Below are positions 1 to 6,303 of a stretch of DNA of 41,458 nt, one piece after another. Origin of the DNA: a virus. A program made the translations under genes and the position numbers. The stretch lies in IMG/VR virus record IMGVR_UViG_3300045257_000156, positions 1 through 41,458 of that record. One strand, written 5' to 3'. The notes beneath the pieces are model-generated. The model worked only from the letters and a program-made list of their open reading frames with translations. It had not been told where the DNA came from and ran no database searches. Positions within the stretch are counted from its first letter, which is position 1, and the number at the start of each line of letters is the position of its first letter.

Positions 1-127
1 TGAAGACGAAGGACAAGAAGTCGTGGATTCGCTACCAGACGCCGCAAGCAATCGGGCGTGAAATCGTGGCGTTTGACCGAGCGTCCCAGTTTGAACCGGG
101 TACGTATCGGCTCACGGCCACAACGCC
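1..127. repeat. Terminal direct repeat, left copy (circular contig overlap)
   Basis: Bases 1-127 are identical to 41332-41458. An exact 127-base match at both ends of a contig is what assemblers leave when a circular or circularly permuted molecule is assembled with a 127-base k-mer. The reading frame runs cleanly through the join, so the repeat is an assembly overlap and not a separate element. Confidence 0.95.
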
Positions 128-251
128 TACGCAACGCTTGGGGCAATACAAAGGACCATCTACCAGAAAGAACGGTGGGGCGCGCAATCGTCCGCGCCAT
201 ATCACTGCCAACGTGCGCGAATCGGCGAAGCCGACGAAGGGTCGATCATGA
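1..251 (+). CDS. 3' part of a gene spanning the circular join (152 aa in full), unknown function
   Basis: This is the C-terminal part of the protein that starts at 41124. Joining 41124-41331 to 1-251 gives one 152-codon frame without a stop. The protein is basic and ends in a Lys/Arg-rich tail. A central stretch reads GHCAAANAAKRL, a pattern I associate with small phage proteins of unknown role. Its stop overlaps the start of the next gene (ATGA). No enzymatic motif is visible. Confidence 0.8.
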   Translation, partial: KTKDKKSWIRYQTPQAIGREIVAFDRASQFEPGTYRLTATTPTQRLGQYKGPSTRKNGGARNRPRHITANVRESAKPTKGRS

Positions 252-472
252 CCGGCCCCCTAGACGACGGCGGGCCGCGCAAGATGACGCCTCGGGATAC
301 AGCCGTTGTGCTCTTGAAACGGCTCTTGGATCACGTGCATCACTCGCTGTCCGAGGACCTGATCGACACGCTGATCCCGCAAGTGGTGGACGCGATCCTT
401 CTCGCGGCGAGGGAACGGCCGCCGCTGGATCTCGCGCAACTCGACGCCGACGTGGAGAAGTTGGACAAATGA
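248..472 (+). CDS. Small hypothetical protein (74 aa)
   Basis: Starts with an ATGA overlap on the preceding gene and ends in an ATGA overlap with the next, which supports the frame. The protein looks mostly helical and acidic toward the C-terminus, with no cysteines or membrane segment. Family not recognised. Its place in the run of tiny coupled early genes is all the context available. Confidence 0.7.
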   Translation: MTGPLDDGGPRKMTPRDTAVVLLKRLLDHVHHSLSEDLIDTLIPQVVDAILLAARERPPLDLAQLDADVEKLDK

Positions 473-681
473 ACACCAGATGCGCGCTCCGTTCCGGGCA
501 CTCCGGCCATTGCCTCTGGACGCGGACGACACACCCGACGCCGATCCTCGGAGAGTGCTTGCTGCGTCCTGAGACGAAGCCGCATCGGATCAAACTGCCG
601 AGTCCACAGCCCCCGCCGCCGCCGCTGACGGACGAGGACAAGGTGTGGCTGGACGCGATTGATGAAGGGTGGGGACGGTGA
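469..681 (+). CDS. Small Cys/His protein with RCALRSGHSGHC motif (70 aa)
   Basis: Near the N-terminus is a Cys-x7-Gly-His-x-Gly-x-Cys-like motif (RCALRSGHSGHC), which recurs in this genome as CERPRGHTGPC in the protein at 10482. Such motifs are common in small phage proteins and may bind zinc. A run of prolines follows and the C-terminus is acidic. The start is set by the ATGA overlap with the upstream gene. Function unknown. Confidence 0.6.
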   Translation: MNTRCALRSGHSGHCLWTRTTHPTPILGECLLRPETKPHRIKLPSPQPPPPPLTDEDKVWLDAIDEGWGR

Positions 682-896
682 GCTTATATCTCATCAACCA
701 CAACGAGACGGAGTACTACGTGGAAGCGGCCACGATGCCGGATGCGATCCGCGCGTGGCATGACGCGGACAAAGCGGAGTGGGGGAACGAGGCGACGGCT
801 GACGATCCGCAATCGTGCCAGCTGATTTATGACGGCCCGGTCATTCGTGACCAACGCTTCGGCCTGCCGCAACCAGAACAAGGCCGGATCGCATGA
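678..896 (+). CDS. Small hypothetical protein (72 aa)
   Basis: I chose the GTG at 678 because it overlaps the upstream stop (GTGA) and has a purine-rich stretch before it. A GTG at 669 in the same frame would add three residues. The protein begins MSLYLINHNETEYY and has no cysteines or membrane segment. Family not recognised. Confidence 0.65.
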   Translation: MSLYLINHNETEYYVEAATMPDAIRAWHDADKAEWGNEATADDPQSCQLIYDGPVIRDQRFGLPQPEQGRIA

Positions 897-1079
897 CCGC
901 CCGCACGCGCGACGGCGGGAGGGATCAGCCATGAGCGCGACACCTATGCCAGCCAGTGCGGGCGTGCATGAAGATCAACAACGCTGTCTTGGCGAAGCCG
1001 TGCGATTGCTGCACCGTGCGGGCTGGCATGACGACCCCACTTTCCGACGACGGGCGAGTGGTTCCAAGCTGCCCAGACG
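893..1079 (+). other. Short overlapping frames; possible frameshifted 5' end of the next gene
   Basis: No single convincing gene covers this stretch. An ATG at 931 has a good ribosome binding site (GGGAGGG) but opens into an arginine-rich frame that loses protein-like composition. An ATG at 968 opens a frame beginning MKINNAVLAKPCDCC, which looks natural for about 28 codons. The frame of the zinc-finger protein at 1080 is open back to 1032 without a normal start (GEWFQAAQ before its GTG). One explanation is that 968-1301 was a single gene now split by a frameshift, natural or from assembly. Confidence 0.4.
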
Positions 1080-1301
1080 GTGCAAGCCGAGGCTCGCCGA
1101 CGACGGCTCGAGGCGGACCCTCCAATCGACCTCGCGCGCTACGAGTGCGACCGGTGCCAGGACACCGGCTCGGTGTATATCGCGTGTCCCGGCGATGCGC
1201 GATGTGGTCGGACGCATACCCACGCGCCGCACCCGTTCGTCTGCGTCTGTGCGTGTCGACCGACGAATCGCACGTTTCAGCGCAATCGCCATGAAGTCTG
1301 A
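1080..1301 (+). CDS. Zinc-finger protein, DnaJ-type Cys pattern (73 aa, start uncertain)
   Basis: The protein carries CDRCQDTG, a later Cys-x4-Cys region, and CVCAC near the C-terminus, together a treble of Cys pairs like the DnaJ-type zinc fingers found in small phage replication-linked proteins. GTG at 1080 is the only standard start in frame, but protein-like sequence continues upstream to 1032, so the true N-terminus may lie in another frame (see 893-1079). Role unknown; probably binds nucleic acid or protein. Confidence 0.55.
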   Translation: MQAEARRRRLEADPPIDLARYECDRCQDTGSVYIACPGDARCGRTHTHAPHPFVCVCACRPTNRTFQRNRHEV

Positions 1302-1319
1302 GCGAGGCAAGGACACCCC

Positions 1320-1445
1320 ATGACCGAACAGAAGCAGGCGGCGTTTGATGGCTGGGCCATCGTCGACGTGATGGGGCACCAGCGCTACGTCGGGTACGTG
1401 ACGACGGAGGCGTACCGACAGATTTCACGAACAGGAGCTGACTGA
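1320..1445 (+). CDS. Truncated member of a common GWAxVxxMGH family (41 aa)
   Basis: The N-terminal half reads [19 protein letters not shown], the signature opening of a widespread small hypothetical family in bacteria and phages whose members, as I recall them, are usually roughly twice this length and end in a TPTTEE-like segment. Here the protein stops after 41 residues, exactly where the DUF6745-type pair begins (ATG at 1445 overlaps its TGA). This suggests the accessory pair was inserted into or beside it and removed the 3' half. Function of the family is unknown. Confidence 0.6.
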   Translation: MTEQKQAAFDGWAIVDVMGHQRYVGYVTTEAYRQISRTGAD

Positions 1446-1798
1446 TGAACATTGTGACCCGATCTGCCCACGCGCGCGACCTTCGAGAAGGCGGGCGCAT
1501 CATCCTCGCGCACGGCGAGGTCACCGGCCACGCGCACGAGCTCGTCGACGTCGACGAGACGATGCTCGCGATCCCCGCGGCTGATTTCTTCGAAGAGCCA
1601 GACGGTCGTCGCATCCTGCTCGTCACCAGGCCCTGCGTGCTGCGGCATCAGGAGCACGCGGCCATCGCGCTCGACCAGGCGAACCCGGTCCAGGTGCGCC
1701 AGGGCGACGTGCTGCTGCAGCCGATTGGCGCCGGCGCCTGGGAGGTCATCAGGCAACGGGAGTACAGCCCCGAAGCTATCCGGAGCGTCGCGGACTGA
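1445..1798 (+). CDS. GEVTGHAH-type conserved protein, partner of DUF6745-like gene (117 aa)
   Basis: Motifs [15 protein letters not shown] (about residues 19-33), [11 protein letters not shown] (about 66-76), VRQGDVLL and a C-terminal [17 protein letters not shown] place it in a conserved bacterial family of unknown function. From memory of annotated genomes, this family sits directly upstream of DUF6745-domain genes, as it does here (3-base gap). Paired histidines in GHAHE and HQEHAA could bind metal, but that is inference. The ATG overlaps the upstream stop. Confidence 0.75.
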   Translation: MNIVTRSAHARDLREGGRIILAHGEVTGHAHELVDVDETMLAIPAADFFEEPDGRRILLVTRPCVLRHQEHAAIALDQANPVQVRQGDVLLQPIGAGAWEVIRQREYSPEAIRSVAD

Positions 1799-1801
1799 CA
1801 C

Positions 1802-2845
1802 ATGGCGACCGTGGTCATCGGCGACGCCGCGCAACGCATCATCGACCGCCTCGCTGCGGCGAGCGCTGCGGCTCCAACCCTCGATCGCGGGCGCGCTGAA
1901 CGCGCGCTCGCCGATCATTTCCGCGCGCTCGGCCTCGAACCGCTGCCGGTCGTCTGGGTGACCGACGCCGAAGCGGCATGGATGCACGTATTCCGCGCCG
2001 CCTGGAGCGCCGCCGAGAGCGCCGCCTGGAGCGCCGCCTGGAGCGCCGCCTGGAGCGCCGCCAGGAGCGCCGCCAGGAGCGCCGCCTGGAGCGCCGCCTG
2101 GAGCGCCGCCTGGAGCGCCGCCTGGAGCGCCGCCGAGAGCGCCGCCGAGAGCGCCGCCAGGAGCGCCGCCAGGAGCGCCGCCGAGAGCGCCGCCTGGAGC
2201 GCCGCCTGGAGCGCCGCCTGGAGCGCCGCCTGGAGCGCCGCCGAGAGCGCCGCCGAGAGCGCCGCCTGGAGCGCCGCCTGGAGCGCCGCTGTCGAGAAAT
2301 ACATCGGCATCTGGCTGCCGTTCGTCGACGCGTACGAAGCAGGCTTGTGGCTGTTCTGGGTGACCAGCGCGGAGGTCGTCGCGGTGCCGCGTCCCGTGCT
2401 GCGCCTCGAGGGCGAACTCCTTCACAGCGCTGAGGGGCCGGCGGTGCAGTGGCCGGGCGGTGCGGCGTACTACTTCTGGCGCGGTGTGCAGGTACCGGCC
2501 GAGATCATCCTGCACCCGGAGCGCATCACGGTGAAGAAGATCCTCGGCCAACCCAACGTTGAACTGCGGCGCGTGATGCTCGAGCGGTACGGCCACGGCC
2601 GTTTCATGGTCGACGCCGGCGCCGCGGTCCTGAATCGTGACGCCGTCGGCGTGCTGTACCAGATGCCCATCGAGGGCGACGAACCGTTGACGATGGTCGA
2701 GGTCGTGAACAGCACGCCGGAACCGGACGGCCGTCGGAAGACCTACTTGCTGCGGGTACCACCAACGATCCGGACGGCGCGGGCCGCCATTGCGTGGTCG
2801 TTCGATGTTCCGGTGAGGGCGTATCAGCCTGCGGTGGAGACGTAG
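1802..2845 (+). CDS. DUF6745-like protein with an inserted Ala-Ala-X-Ser repeat (347 aa)
   Basis: Residues 1-65 form an N-terminal domain, 66-161 are 24 perfect tetrapeptide repeats AA(W/E/R)S, and about 162-347 form the conserved C-terminal domain with [25 protein letters not shown] and [11 protein letters not shown], which I recognise as DUF6745-like. That domain's function is not established. The repeat should form a long alanine helix with Trp, Glu or Arg at every fourth position. All repeat units use one 12-base template with changes only in the third codon, so the array probably grows and shrinks by slippage. It lies in an accessory block with the GEVTGHAH gene and a zinc-ribbon gene. 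Confidence 0.75.
   Translation: MATVVIGDAAQRIIDRLAAASAAAPTLDRGRAERALADHFRALGLEPLPVVWVTDAEAAWMHVFRAAWSAAESAAWSAAWSAAWSAARSAARSAAWSAAWSAAWSAAWSAAESAAESAARSAARSAAESAAWSAAWSAAWSAAWSAAESAAESAAWSAAWSAAVEKYIGIWLPFVDAYEAGLWLFWVTSAEVVAVPRPVLRLEGELLHSAEGPAVQWPGGAAYYFWRGVQVPAEIILHPERITVKKILGQPNVELRRVMLERYGHGRFMVDAGAAVLNRDAVGVLYQMPIEGDEPLTMVEVVNSTPEPDGRRKTYLLRVPPTIRTARAAIAWSFDVPVRAYQPAVET
1997..2284 (+). repeat. 24-copy tandem 12-bp repeat inside the DUF6745-like gene
   Basis: The unit is GCCGCC-NNN-AGC, where NNN is tgg (Trp), gag (Glu) or agg (Arg). By reading, the order of X over 24 units is W E W W W R R W W W W E E R R E W W W W E E W W. Alanine and serine codons are invariant. The unit is a multiple of three, so all six frames stay open. 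This explains long shadow frames on both strands, including a collagen-like Gly-Ala-Pro frame on the minus strand. Confidence 0.95.
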
Positions 2846-2847
2846 CC

Positions 2848-3039
2848 GTGAAGGCCTGGACGCGCGCACTCGTCGACTGTCGCTGTGGTGCCTGTGGGCA
2901 GGAGGTCCGGCGCGGCGCCGCCCTGCTCCTCGTCCGCTTTCCCGGGTCACGGCTGAGGGTGACCAAGCTGCGGTGTGTCGGGTGCGAAGGCCCGGCGCCG
3001 CCACTCGACGCGCCGGACGGACGCCGGGGGACACCATGA
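2848..3039 (+). CDS. Small zinc-ribbon protein (63 aa)
   Basis: Starts at a GTG two bases after the previous stop. CRCGACG near residues 12-18 and CVGC around residues 44-47 make a four-cysteine ribbon separated by a basic hydrophobic strand region. It ends in an ATGA overlap with the next gene. It may belong to the DUF6745-like cassette because of the tight spacing and similar high GC. Function unknown. Confidence 0.6.
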   Translation: MKAWTRALVDCRCGACGQEVRRGAALLLVRFPGSRLRVTKLRCVGCEGPAPPLDAPDGRRGTP

Positions 3040-3227
3040 GCGACCACGAGACACCTGACCACGCCACTATTCTGAGGCGCATCGTCATGGCGTGGGATAC
3101 CGACGACTCGTTGGAATTTCTCGCCGGTCTGCACCACGCCCGCCTCGTCTTGGGTTTGAAACGCGCCGATACGCGCGAGGAAGCGGAAGACATCGCCGTC
3201 TTGAAGGCGAACGGCTATCAGCCATGA
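3036..3227 (+). CDS. Small hypothetical helical protein (63 aa)
   Basis: ATG overlaps the upstream stop (ATGA) and its own stop overlaps the next small start. Predicted to be mainly helical, with a His/Asp-rich N-terminus ([16 protein letters not shown]) and an [10 protein letters not shown] segment. No cysteines, no membrane segment, family not recognised. Confidence 0.65.
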   Translation: MSDHETPDHATILRRIVMAWDTDDSLEFLAGLHHARLVLGLKRADTREEAEDIAVLKANGYQP

Positions 3228-3271
3228 CCTGGCTCGCCTACCTGCTCGGCGGGATCGCAGGGGCGGCATGA
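3224..3271 (+). pseudogene. 15-codon remnant of the small membrane-protein gene at 4257
   Basis: ATG to TGA encodes [15 protein letters not shown], nearly the same as the start of the protein at 4257 (MTWLFYLLGGICVAGV). The first 33 bases of the two sites differ at only about five positions. Each copy has an ATGA junction, one just before the methyltransferase gene and one at its end. The methyltransferase gene therefore lies between two copies of one gene start, as expected after insertion or duplication. Confidence 0.7.
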
Positions 3272-4260
3272 CGGTGGGGAGTTTATTTGCGGGGATCGGC
3301 GGGTTCGATCTGGGCTTCGAACGGGCCGGGTTTGAGATTCGCTGGCAGGTAGAAATCGATCCGTTCTGTCGGGCGGTGCTGGCGAAACATTGGCCGGAGG
3401 TGAGGCGGTACGAGGATGTCCGACAAGTTGTGGTCGACGCCGACGCGGGGCGACTCGTGGGCACCGTCCACGCCAGCGAGCGAGCAACGCGAATGGAGCA
3501 AGAACAACCTGCGGGGTGTGGCGGCAGCGGACATCGAGATCGACTCGAGCCAGTTGACGTTGTTTGCGGAGGCTTTCCCTGTCAACCGCACTCGCTCGCT
3601 GGCCGACGACTGGGTGCCGCCGACGAACGCGACCTCTGGCCCGAGTGTGCTCGATTGCTTCGCGAGCTTAGGCCCCGATGGGCGGTTTTTGAAAACGTAC
3701 CCGGACTGCTCTCCGCAGATGCTGGACGGTTCTTCGGAGGCGTTCTCGGAGACCTGGCCGCGTGCGGGTATGACGCGGAGTGGGATTGCTTACCAGCGAG
3801 TGCCTTCGGCGCCCCTCACCAGAGAGATCGCGTCTGGCTGGTTGCCTACCCCAACGGCGAGCGATGGTACGACGGGGCAAGTTTTGAACGACTCGACGGA
3901 GATCCGATGGTTGCCCTCGGGAAACCCCCGGAAGATCAGCAATCAAGGCGTGGATGGATCGGTGGGCTTAGCGCGGCATGTGCTGTTGACGCAGTGGCCA
4001 ACGCCGAGTGCGCAACAGCAGAGCGGCGGGACGACGGGACTGAACGGCGGCAGCGGGGCACGGGCGAAACTCCGCGCCTTAGTTGGACGCGAGGAATCCT
4101 TGCTGATGGCTGGTGGGCAATTGAACCCGACGTGGGTCGAGTGGCTCATGGGGTATCCGCTCGGGTGGACCGTCTGCGAGGCTTGGGCAACAGCATCGTC
4201 CCGCAGATCGCGGAATGGATCGCCCAGCGCATCCTCCAGGCGGAAGGGCTAGCCGCATGA
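3268..4260 (+). CDS. DNA cytosine-5 methyltransferase (330 aa)
   Basis: Transfers a methyl group from S-adenosylmethionine to cytosine C5 in DNA. Visible motifs in order: I, LFAGIGGFDLGF (6-17); IV, GGFPCQPHS with catalytic Cys105; VI, FENV (141-144); VIII, QRDRVW (185-190); and X, GNSIVPQ (307-313). The target-recognition region between VIII and X is short and unusual. The stretch between motif I and motif IV also seems longer than typical. Both unusual regions lie over a second long frame (3416-4252). The likely role is protecting phage DNA from host restriction. ATG overlaps the upstream remnant's stop, and the end overlaps the next gene. Confidence 0.9.
   Translation: MTVGSLFAGIGGFDLGFERAGFEIRWQVEIDPFCRAVLAKHWPEVRRYEDVRQVVVDADAGRLVGTVHASERATRMEQEQPAGCGGSGHRDRLEPVDVVCGGFPCQPHSLAGRRLGAADERDLWPECARLLRELRPRWAVFENVPGLLSADAGRFFGGVLGDLAACGYDAEWDCLPASAFGAPHQRDRVWLVAYPNGERWYDGASFERLDGDPMVALGKPPEDQQSRRGWIGGLSAACAVDAVANAECATAERRDDGTERRQRGTGETPRLSWTRGILADGWWAIEPDVGRVAHGVSARVDRLRGLGNSIVPQIAEWIAQRILQAEGLAA
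3416..4252 (+). CDS. Out-of-frame overlapping gene inside the methyltransferase: GMTRSG / LNPTWVEWLMG family (278 aa)
   Basis: This frame lies wholly inside the methyltransferase gene, shifted by one base. It carries signatures of a phage and prophage protein family often seen beside cytosine methyltransferases: GMTRSG (118-123), PTPTASD (144-150), WPTPSA (194-199) and LNPTWVEWLMGYPLGWT (236-252). ATG at 3416 follows GGAGGTGAGG at 3396-3405, a plausible ribosome binding site. Random shadow frames do not carry a full ordered set of family motifs. Function unknown; a link to DNA modification is inference. It might also be a relic of a methyltransferase whose end lay in this frame. Confidence 0.6.
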   Translation: MSDKLWSTPTRGDSWAPSTPASEQREWSKNNLRGVAAADIEIDSSQLTLFAEAFPVNRTRSLADDWVPPTNATSGPSVLDCFASLGPDGRFLKTYPDCSPQMLDGSSEAFSETWPRAGMTRSGIAYQRVPSAPLTREIASGWLPTPTASDGTTGQVLNDSTEIRWLPSGNPRKISNQGVDGSVGLARHVLLTQWPTPSAQQQSGGTTGLNGGSGARAKLRALVGREESLLMAGGQLNPTWVEWLMGYPLGWTVCEAWATASSRRSRNGSPSASSRRKG

Positions 4261-4439
4261 CGTGGCTCTTCTATCTCCTCGGCGGGATCTGTGTAGCGGG
4301 GGTGGTGCTGGCGCTCACGATCTGGGGGAGTCAGCCGCCGAAGGGTGAGAGGCTAGACGACGACGAAGACCTCTATGCGCGCGTGGACAGACGCGGGAAG
4401 TCCCCTCGCTTCGGTACCGCAGGGAAAGACAAGGGGTGA
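4257..4439 (+). CDS. Small single-pass membrane protein (60 aa)
   Basis: The N-terminus is one hydrophobic segment (MTWLFYLLGGICVAGVVLAL) followed by a charged tail with DDDED and a basic C-terminus. A truncated copy of its start lies at 3224. ATG overlaps the methyltransferase stop. Possibly an inner-membrane accessory; function unknown. Confidence 0.65.
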   Translation: MTWLFYLLGGICVAGVVLALTIWGSQPPKGERLDDDEDLYARVDRRGKSPRFGTAGKDKG

Positions 4440-4443
4440 TCTG

Positions 4444-4722
4444 ATGCCGTCGTTCAGAAAGAAACCGGTCGTGATTCAGGCCGAGCAATTGATCATCGGG
4501 TCGGATTCGTTGGCGATGTACGTCCCCTACGGCGTGAACTTCGGCCAACCGAAAGACGCCGACGACAGGTCCACTCATCCACTTGACGGCAAGTACTGGG
4601 TGCAGACCTTAGAAGGACCGCTCATCGCATCAGACCGCGACTGGATTATCACCGGCGTCCAAGGCGAGCACTATCCCTGCAAGCCGGACATCTTCGCGGC
4701 AACGTACGAGCCAGTGGAATGA
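4444..4722 (+). CDS. Conserved phage protein of the FRKKPVVIxA...GDWII type (92 aa)
   Basis: Begins SFRKKPVVIQAEQL and contains RDWIITGVQGEHYPCKPDIF before a YEPV ending, the hallmark of a very common small phage protein family (PGDYG-like) of unknown function. Length matches the family. The ATG follows a GGGGTGATCTG stretch with a usable ribosome binding site. Confidence 0.8.
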   Translation: MPSFRKKPVVIQAEQLIIGSDSLAMYVPYGVNFGQPKDADDRSTHPLDGKYWVQTLEGPLIASDRDWIITGVQGEHYPCKPDIFAATYEPVE

Positions 4723-4732
4723 GTGTGTTCCG

Positions 4733-4897
4733 ATGACCTGTACCACCCTCTTCTGGTTAGGGATGGGGATCAATCTCTGCTGTTGGATCGGGGCGGCGGT
4801 GTACTGGGCGATCCAGCCAAAGCGGGAACAGACACGGCTTGAAGGCATGGATCGGCTCGTCCCACCCAAGCTGCGAAAAAGTTCAGGAGATCAGTAA
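4733..4897 (+). CDS. Small membrane protein (54 aa)
   Basis: Has a hydrophobic N-terminal segment (FWLGMGINLCCWIGAAVYW) and a short charged tail ending KLRKSSGDQ. Its TAA directly precedes the next ATG. It resembles the neighbouring 4257 protein in layout, though not clearly in sequence. Function unknown. Confidence 0.6.
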   Translation: MTCTTLFWLGMGINLCCWIGAAVYWAIQPKREQTRLEGMDRLVPPKLRKSSGDQ

Positions 4898-5161
4898 ATG
4901 GAATTCGTGTTCATCGTCAGTGAGCGCAAGGAAAAAGTCGGCAGCGTGGAAGTCACGCTCCGGCCTGAGGGCGTGCGGTTTTTCAACTGGATCGTGTTGA
5001 CAGAAGACACGGACCCCAGCATTGCGCGGTGGAAGCTGAACGACCGGATTTTCGTCCATATCGAACGTGAAGAGGTACAGGAGCCGAATCCAGCCGAGGA
5101 ACAACTGCCCTTAGGCGTGGGCCGCATCCACCCGGCGCCGATCGGCGGGGCGGCGATCTAA
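4898..5161 (+). CDS. Hypothetical protein (87 aa)
   Basis: Follows the preceding stop without a gap, behind a usable GGAG site. Predicted strand-rich N-terminal half (MEFVFIVSERKEKVGSVEV) and a Pro/Gly-rich tail. No recognised domain or cysteines. Its last base overlaps the next start. Confidence 0.65.
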   Translation: MEFVFIVSERKEKVGSVEVTLRPEGVRFFNWIVLTEDTDPSIARWKLNDRIFVHIEREEVQEPNPAEEQLPLGVGRIHPAPIGGAAI

Positions 5162-5364
5162 TGGCGAAGACCACCGTTCTGGAGAAGCTGATTGCCCATG
5201 CGCAAGCGGCGCGTGACGAACTCGCCGCCCAGCACGAGGTTCTGCAGCAGCAATTACGCGGCTTCGATCTGGCGCTGACTGAATTACGGAAGCAGCAGAA
5301 GGACCGCAAACCGAAGTCCACACGGAAGTTAGCGGCCGTGCCCGACCAGAAAGAGAGCGCGTAG
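5161..5364 (+). CDS. Small coiled-coil protein (67 aa)
   Basis: Residues about 5-45 form heptad-like helical sequence (LEKLIAHAQAARDELAAQHE) followed by a lysine-rich tail. No catalytic motif. Directly adjacent to its neighbours, so probably co-translated with them. Function unknown. Confidence 0.65.
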   Translation: MAKTTVLEKLIAHAQAARDELAAQHEVLQQQLRGFDLALTELRKQQKDRKPKSTRKLAAVPDQKESA

Positions 5365-5760
5365 ATGTTGTTGAACTACCACACGCAACGGCGGTGCGAA
5401 GCCTGCGGATATCCGGCTACCCACATCTGTAGTGGTTTAGATACGCCAGTTGTGTATTTCTGCGACAAGCACGGCAGACAACACGAGGCCGATCAGGTCT
5501 GCAATGGTCAGCTTACACGCATGGGCGCCCAGCCCACATCCTGGTGGCCCACGCCAGCGGAACTCCTTCGACATATGGAGTTGTTCCGCGATCTGAAAGC
5601 TGCCGTTGAGGGACTGGATCCCGCTGCGGCCGACACCGCGCCGTATGCCGAATGGGATGCGGCGAAATGGCGGGTGTTCAATGCTGCAGTTCGATTAGTG
5701 AAAGAAACGGTCCAGCCTGACTCTGACGCCGCCGTGCCCGCGCGGCAGACGGGGGCCTGA
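5365..5760 (+). CDS. Zinc-ribbon protein (131 aa)
   Basis: An N-terminal CEACGYPATHIC and a later CDKHGRQHEADQVC give a Cys/His-rich zinc-binding domain over about residues 11-46. The remainder is helical with several tryptophans (WWPTPAELLRHMELF). Start follows the upstream TAG directly. One of many small zinc-ribbon proteins in this genome; function unknown. Confidence 0.65.
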   Translation: MLLNYHTQRRCEACGYPATHICSGLDTPVVYFCDKHGRQHEADQVCNGQLTRMGAQPTSWWPTPAELLRHMELFRDLKAAVEGLDPAAADTAPYAEWDAAKWRVFNAAVRLVKETVQPDSDAAVPARQTGA

Positions 5761-6102
5761 ATGGATGGCTATTCCCGCACACGCGAAGTCGAGAAGCCGA
5801 TCCCGACCGCGATCTGGAAATTCGATCTCTCGCTGTCGGGCGTGACGGTGCTGCGGATGCCGGCAGGTTCCCGTCTACTGGCGGTAGGCGTGCAGCGGCG
5901 CGAGACAGACACCGAAGTCCCGGTGTTGTGGGCGCGTGTTCGTACCGATCGCGTCACGCCAGTCACACGGCACGTGCTCGTCTACCCGACCGGCGTGCCA
6001 GTCGGTGAGATCGGCGCGTTTATCGGGACGTTCCAGATCAACGAAGGCGAGTACGTCGGGCATGTGTTTGATTTGGGCGAAGACGTGAAGACGGGGGCCT
6101 GA
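5761..6102 (+). CDS. Conserved phage protein, IWKFDL...VxMPAG type (113 aa)
   Basis: Contains IWKFDLSLSGVTVLRMPAGS and a later FIGTFQINEGEYVGHVF, a strand-rich layout shared by a small phage family of unknown function (DUF7352-like, from memory). No cysteines or membrane segments. It ends one base before the next ATG. Confidence 0.65.
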   Translation: MDGYSRTREVEKPIPTAIWKFDLSLSGVTVLRMPAGSRLLAVGVQRRETDTEVPVLWARVRTDRVTPVTRHVLVYPTGVPVGEIGAFIGTFQINEGEYVGHVFDLGEDVKTGA

Positions 6103-6303
6103 ATGGCCTATGACGACTGGAAAACTCGCGCACCGGAGGATGACGAGGCCCGCTGGCAACCGACGCGCGGGGTCGAGCGGACGTGTTGCGAGTGTGGGCG
6201 ATCCGTGTGGATCCACAAGACTGAGCCGTATCTGATCCATGTCGCGTGTGAGGCGTGCGTGCGGAAACAGCAACCAGAAAGACGAACCGATGCCCCAGTC
6301 TGA
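6103..6303 (+). CDS. Small zinc-ribbon protein (66 aa)
   Basis: Two Cys pairs, TCCECGRSVW and VACEACVRK, form a classic ribbon. It overlaps the start of the recombinase gene by 14 bases. Arg/Lys-rich C-terminus. Its position next to the ERF gene hints at a DNA-related role, but nothing proves it. Confidence 0.6.
   Translation: MAYDDWKTRAPEDDEARWQPTRGVERTCCECGRSVWIHKTEPYLIHVACEACVRKQQPERRTDAPV

Noticed and set aside
1997-2284. CRISPR-like array
   Set aside because: The 12-bp units are contiguous with no spacers and lie in a coding frame.
1978-2433. Second + strand frame (Arg-Leu-Glu-Arg repeats) across the same array
   Set aside because: A frame-shifted reading of the same repeat; the main frame has a conserved C-terminal domain and tight operon junctions.
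1385-3193. 602-codon minus-strand frame with collagen-like Gly-Ala-Pro-Gly-Gly repeats
   Set aside because: It is the complement of the 12-bp AAXS array and flanking genes. A repeat that is a multiple of three in GC-rich DNA keeps all frames open, and the sequence outside the array has no protein-like motifs.
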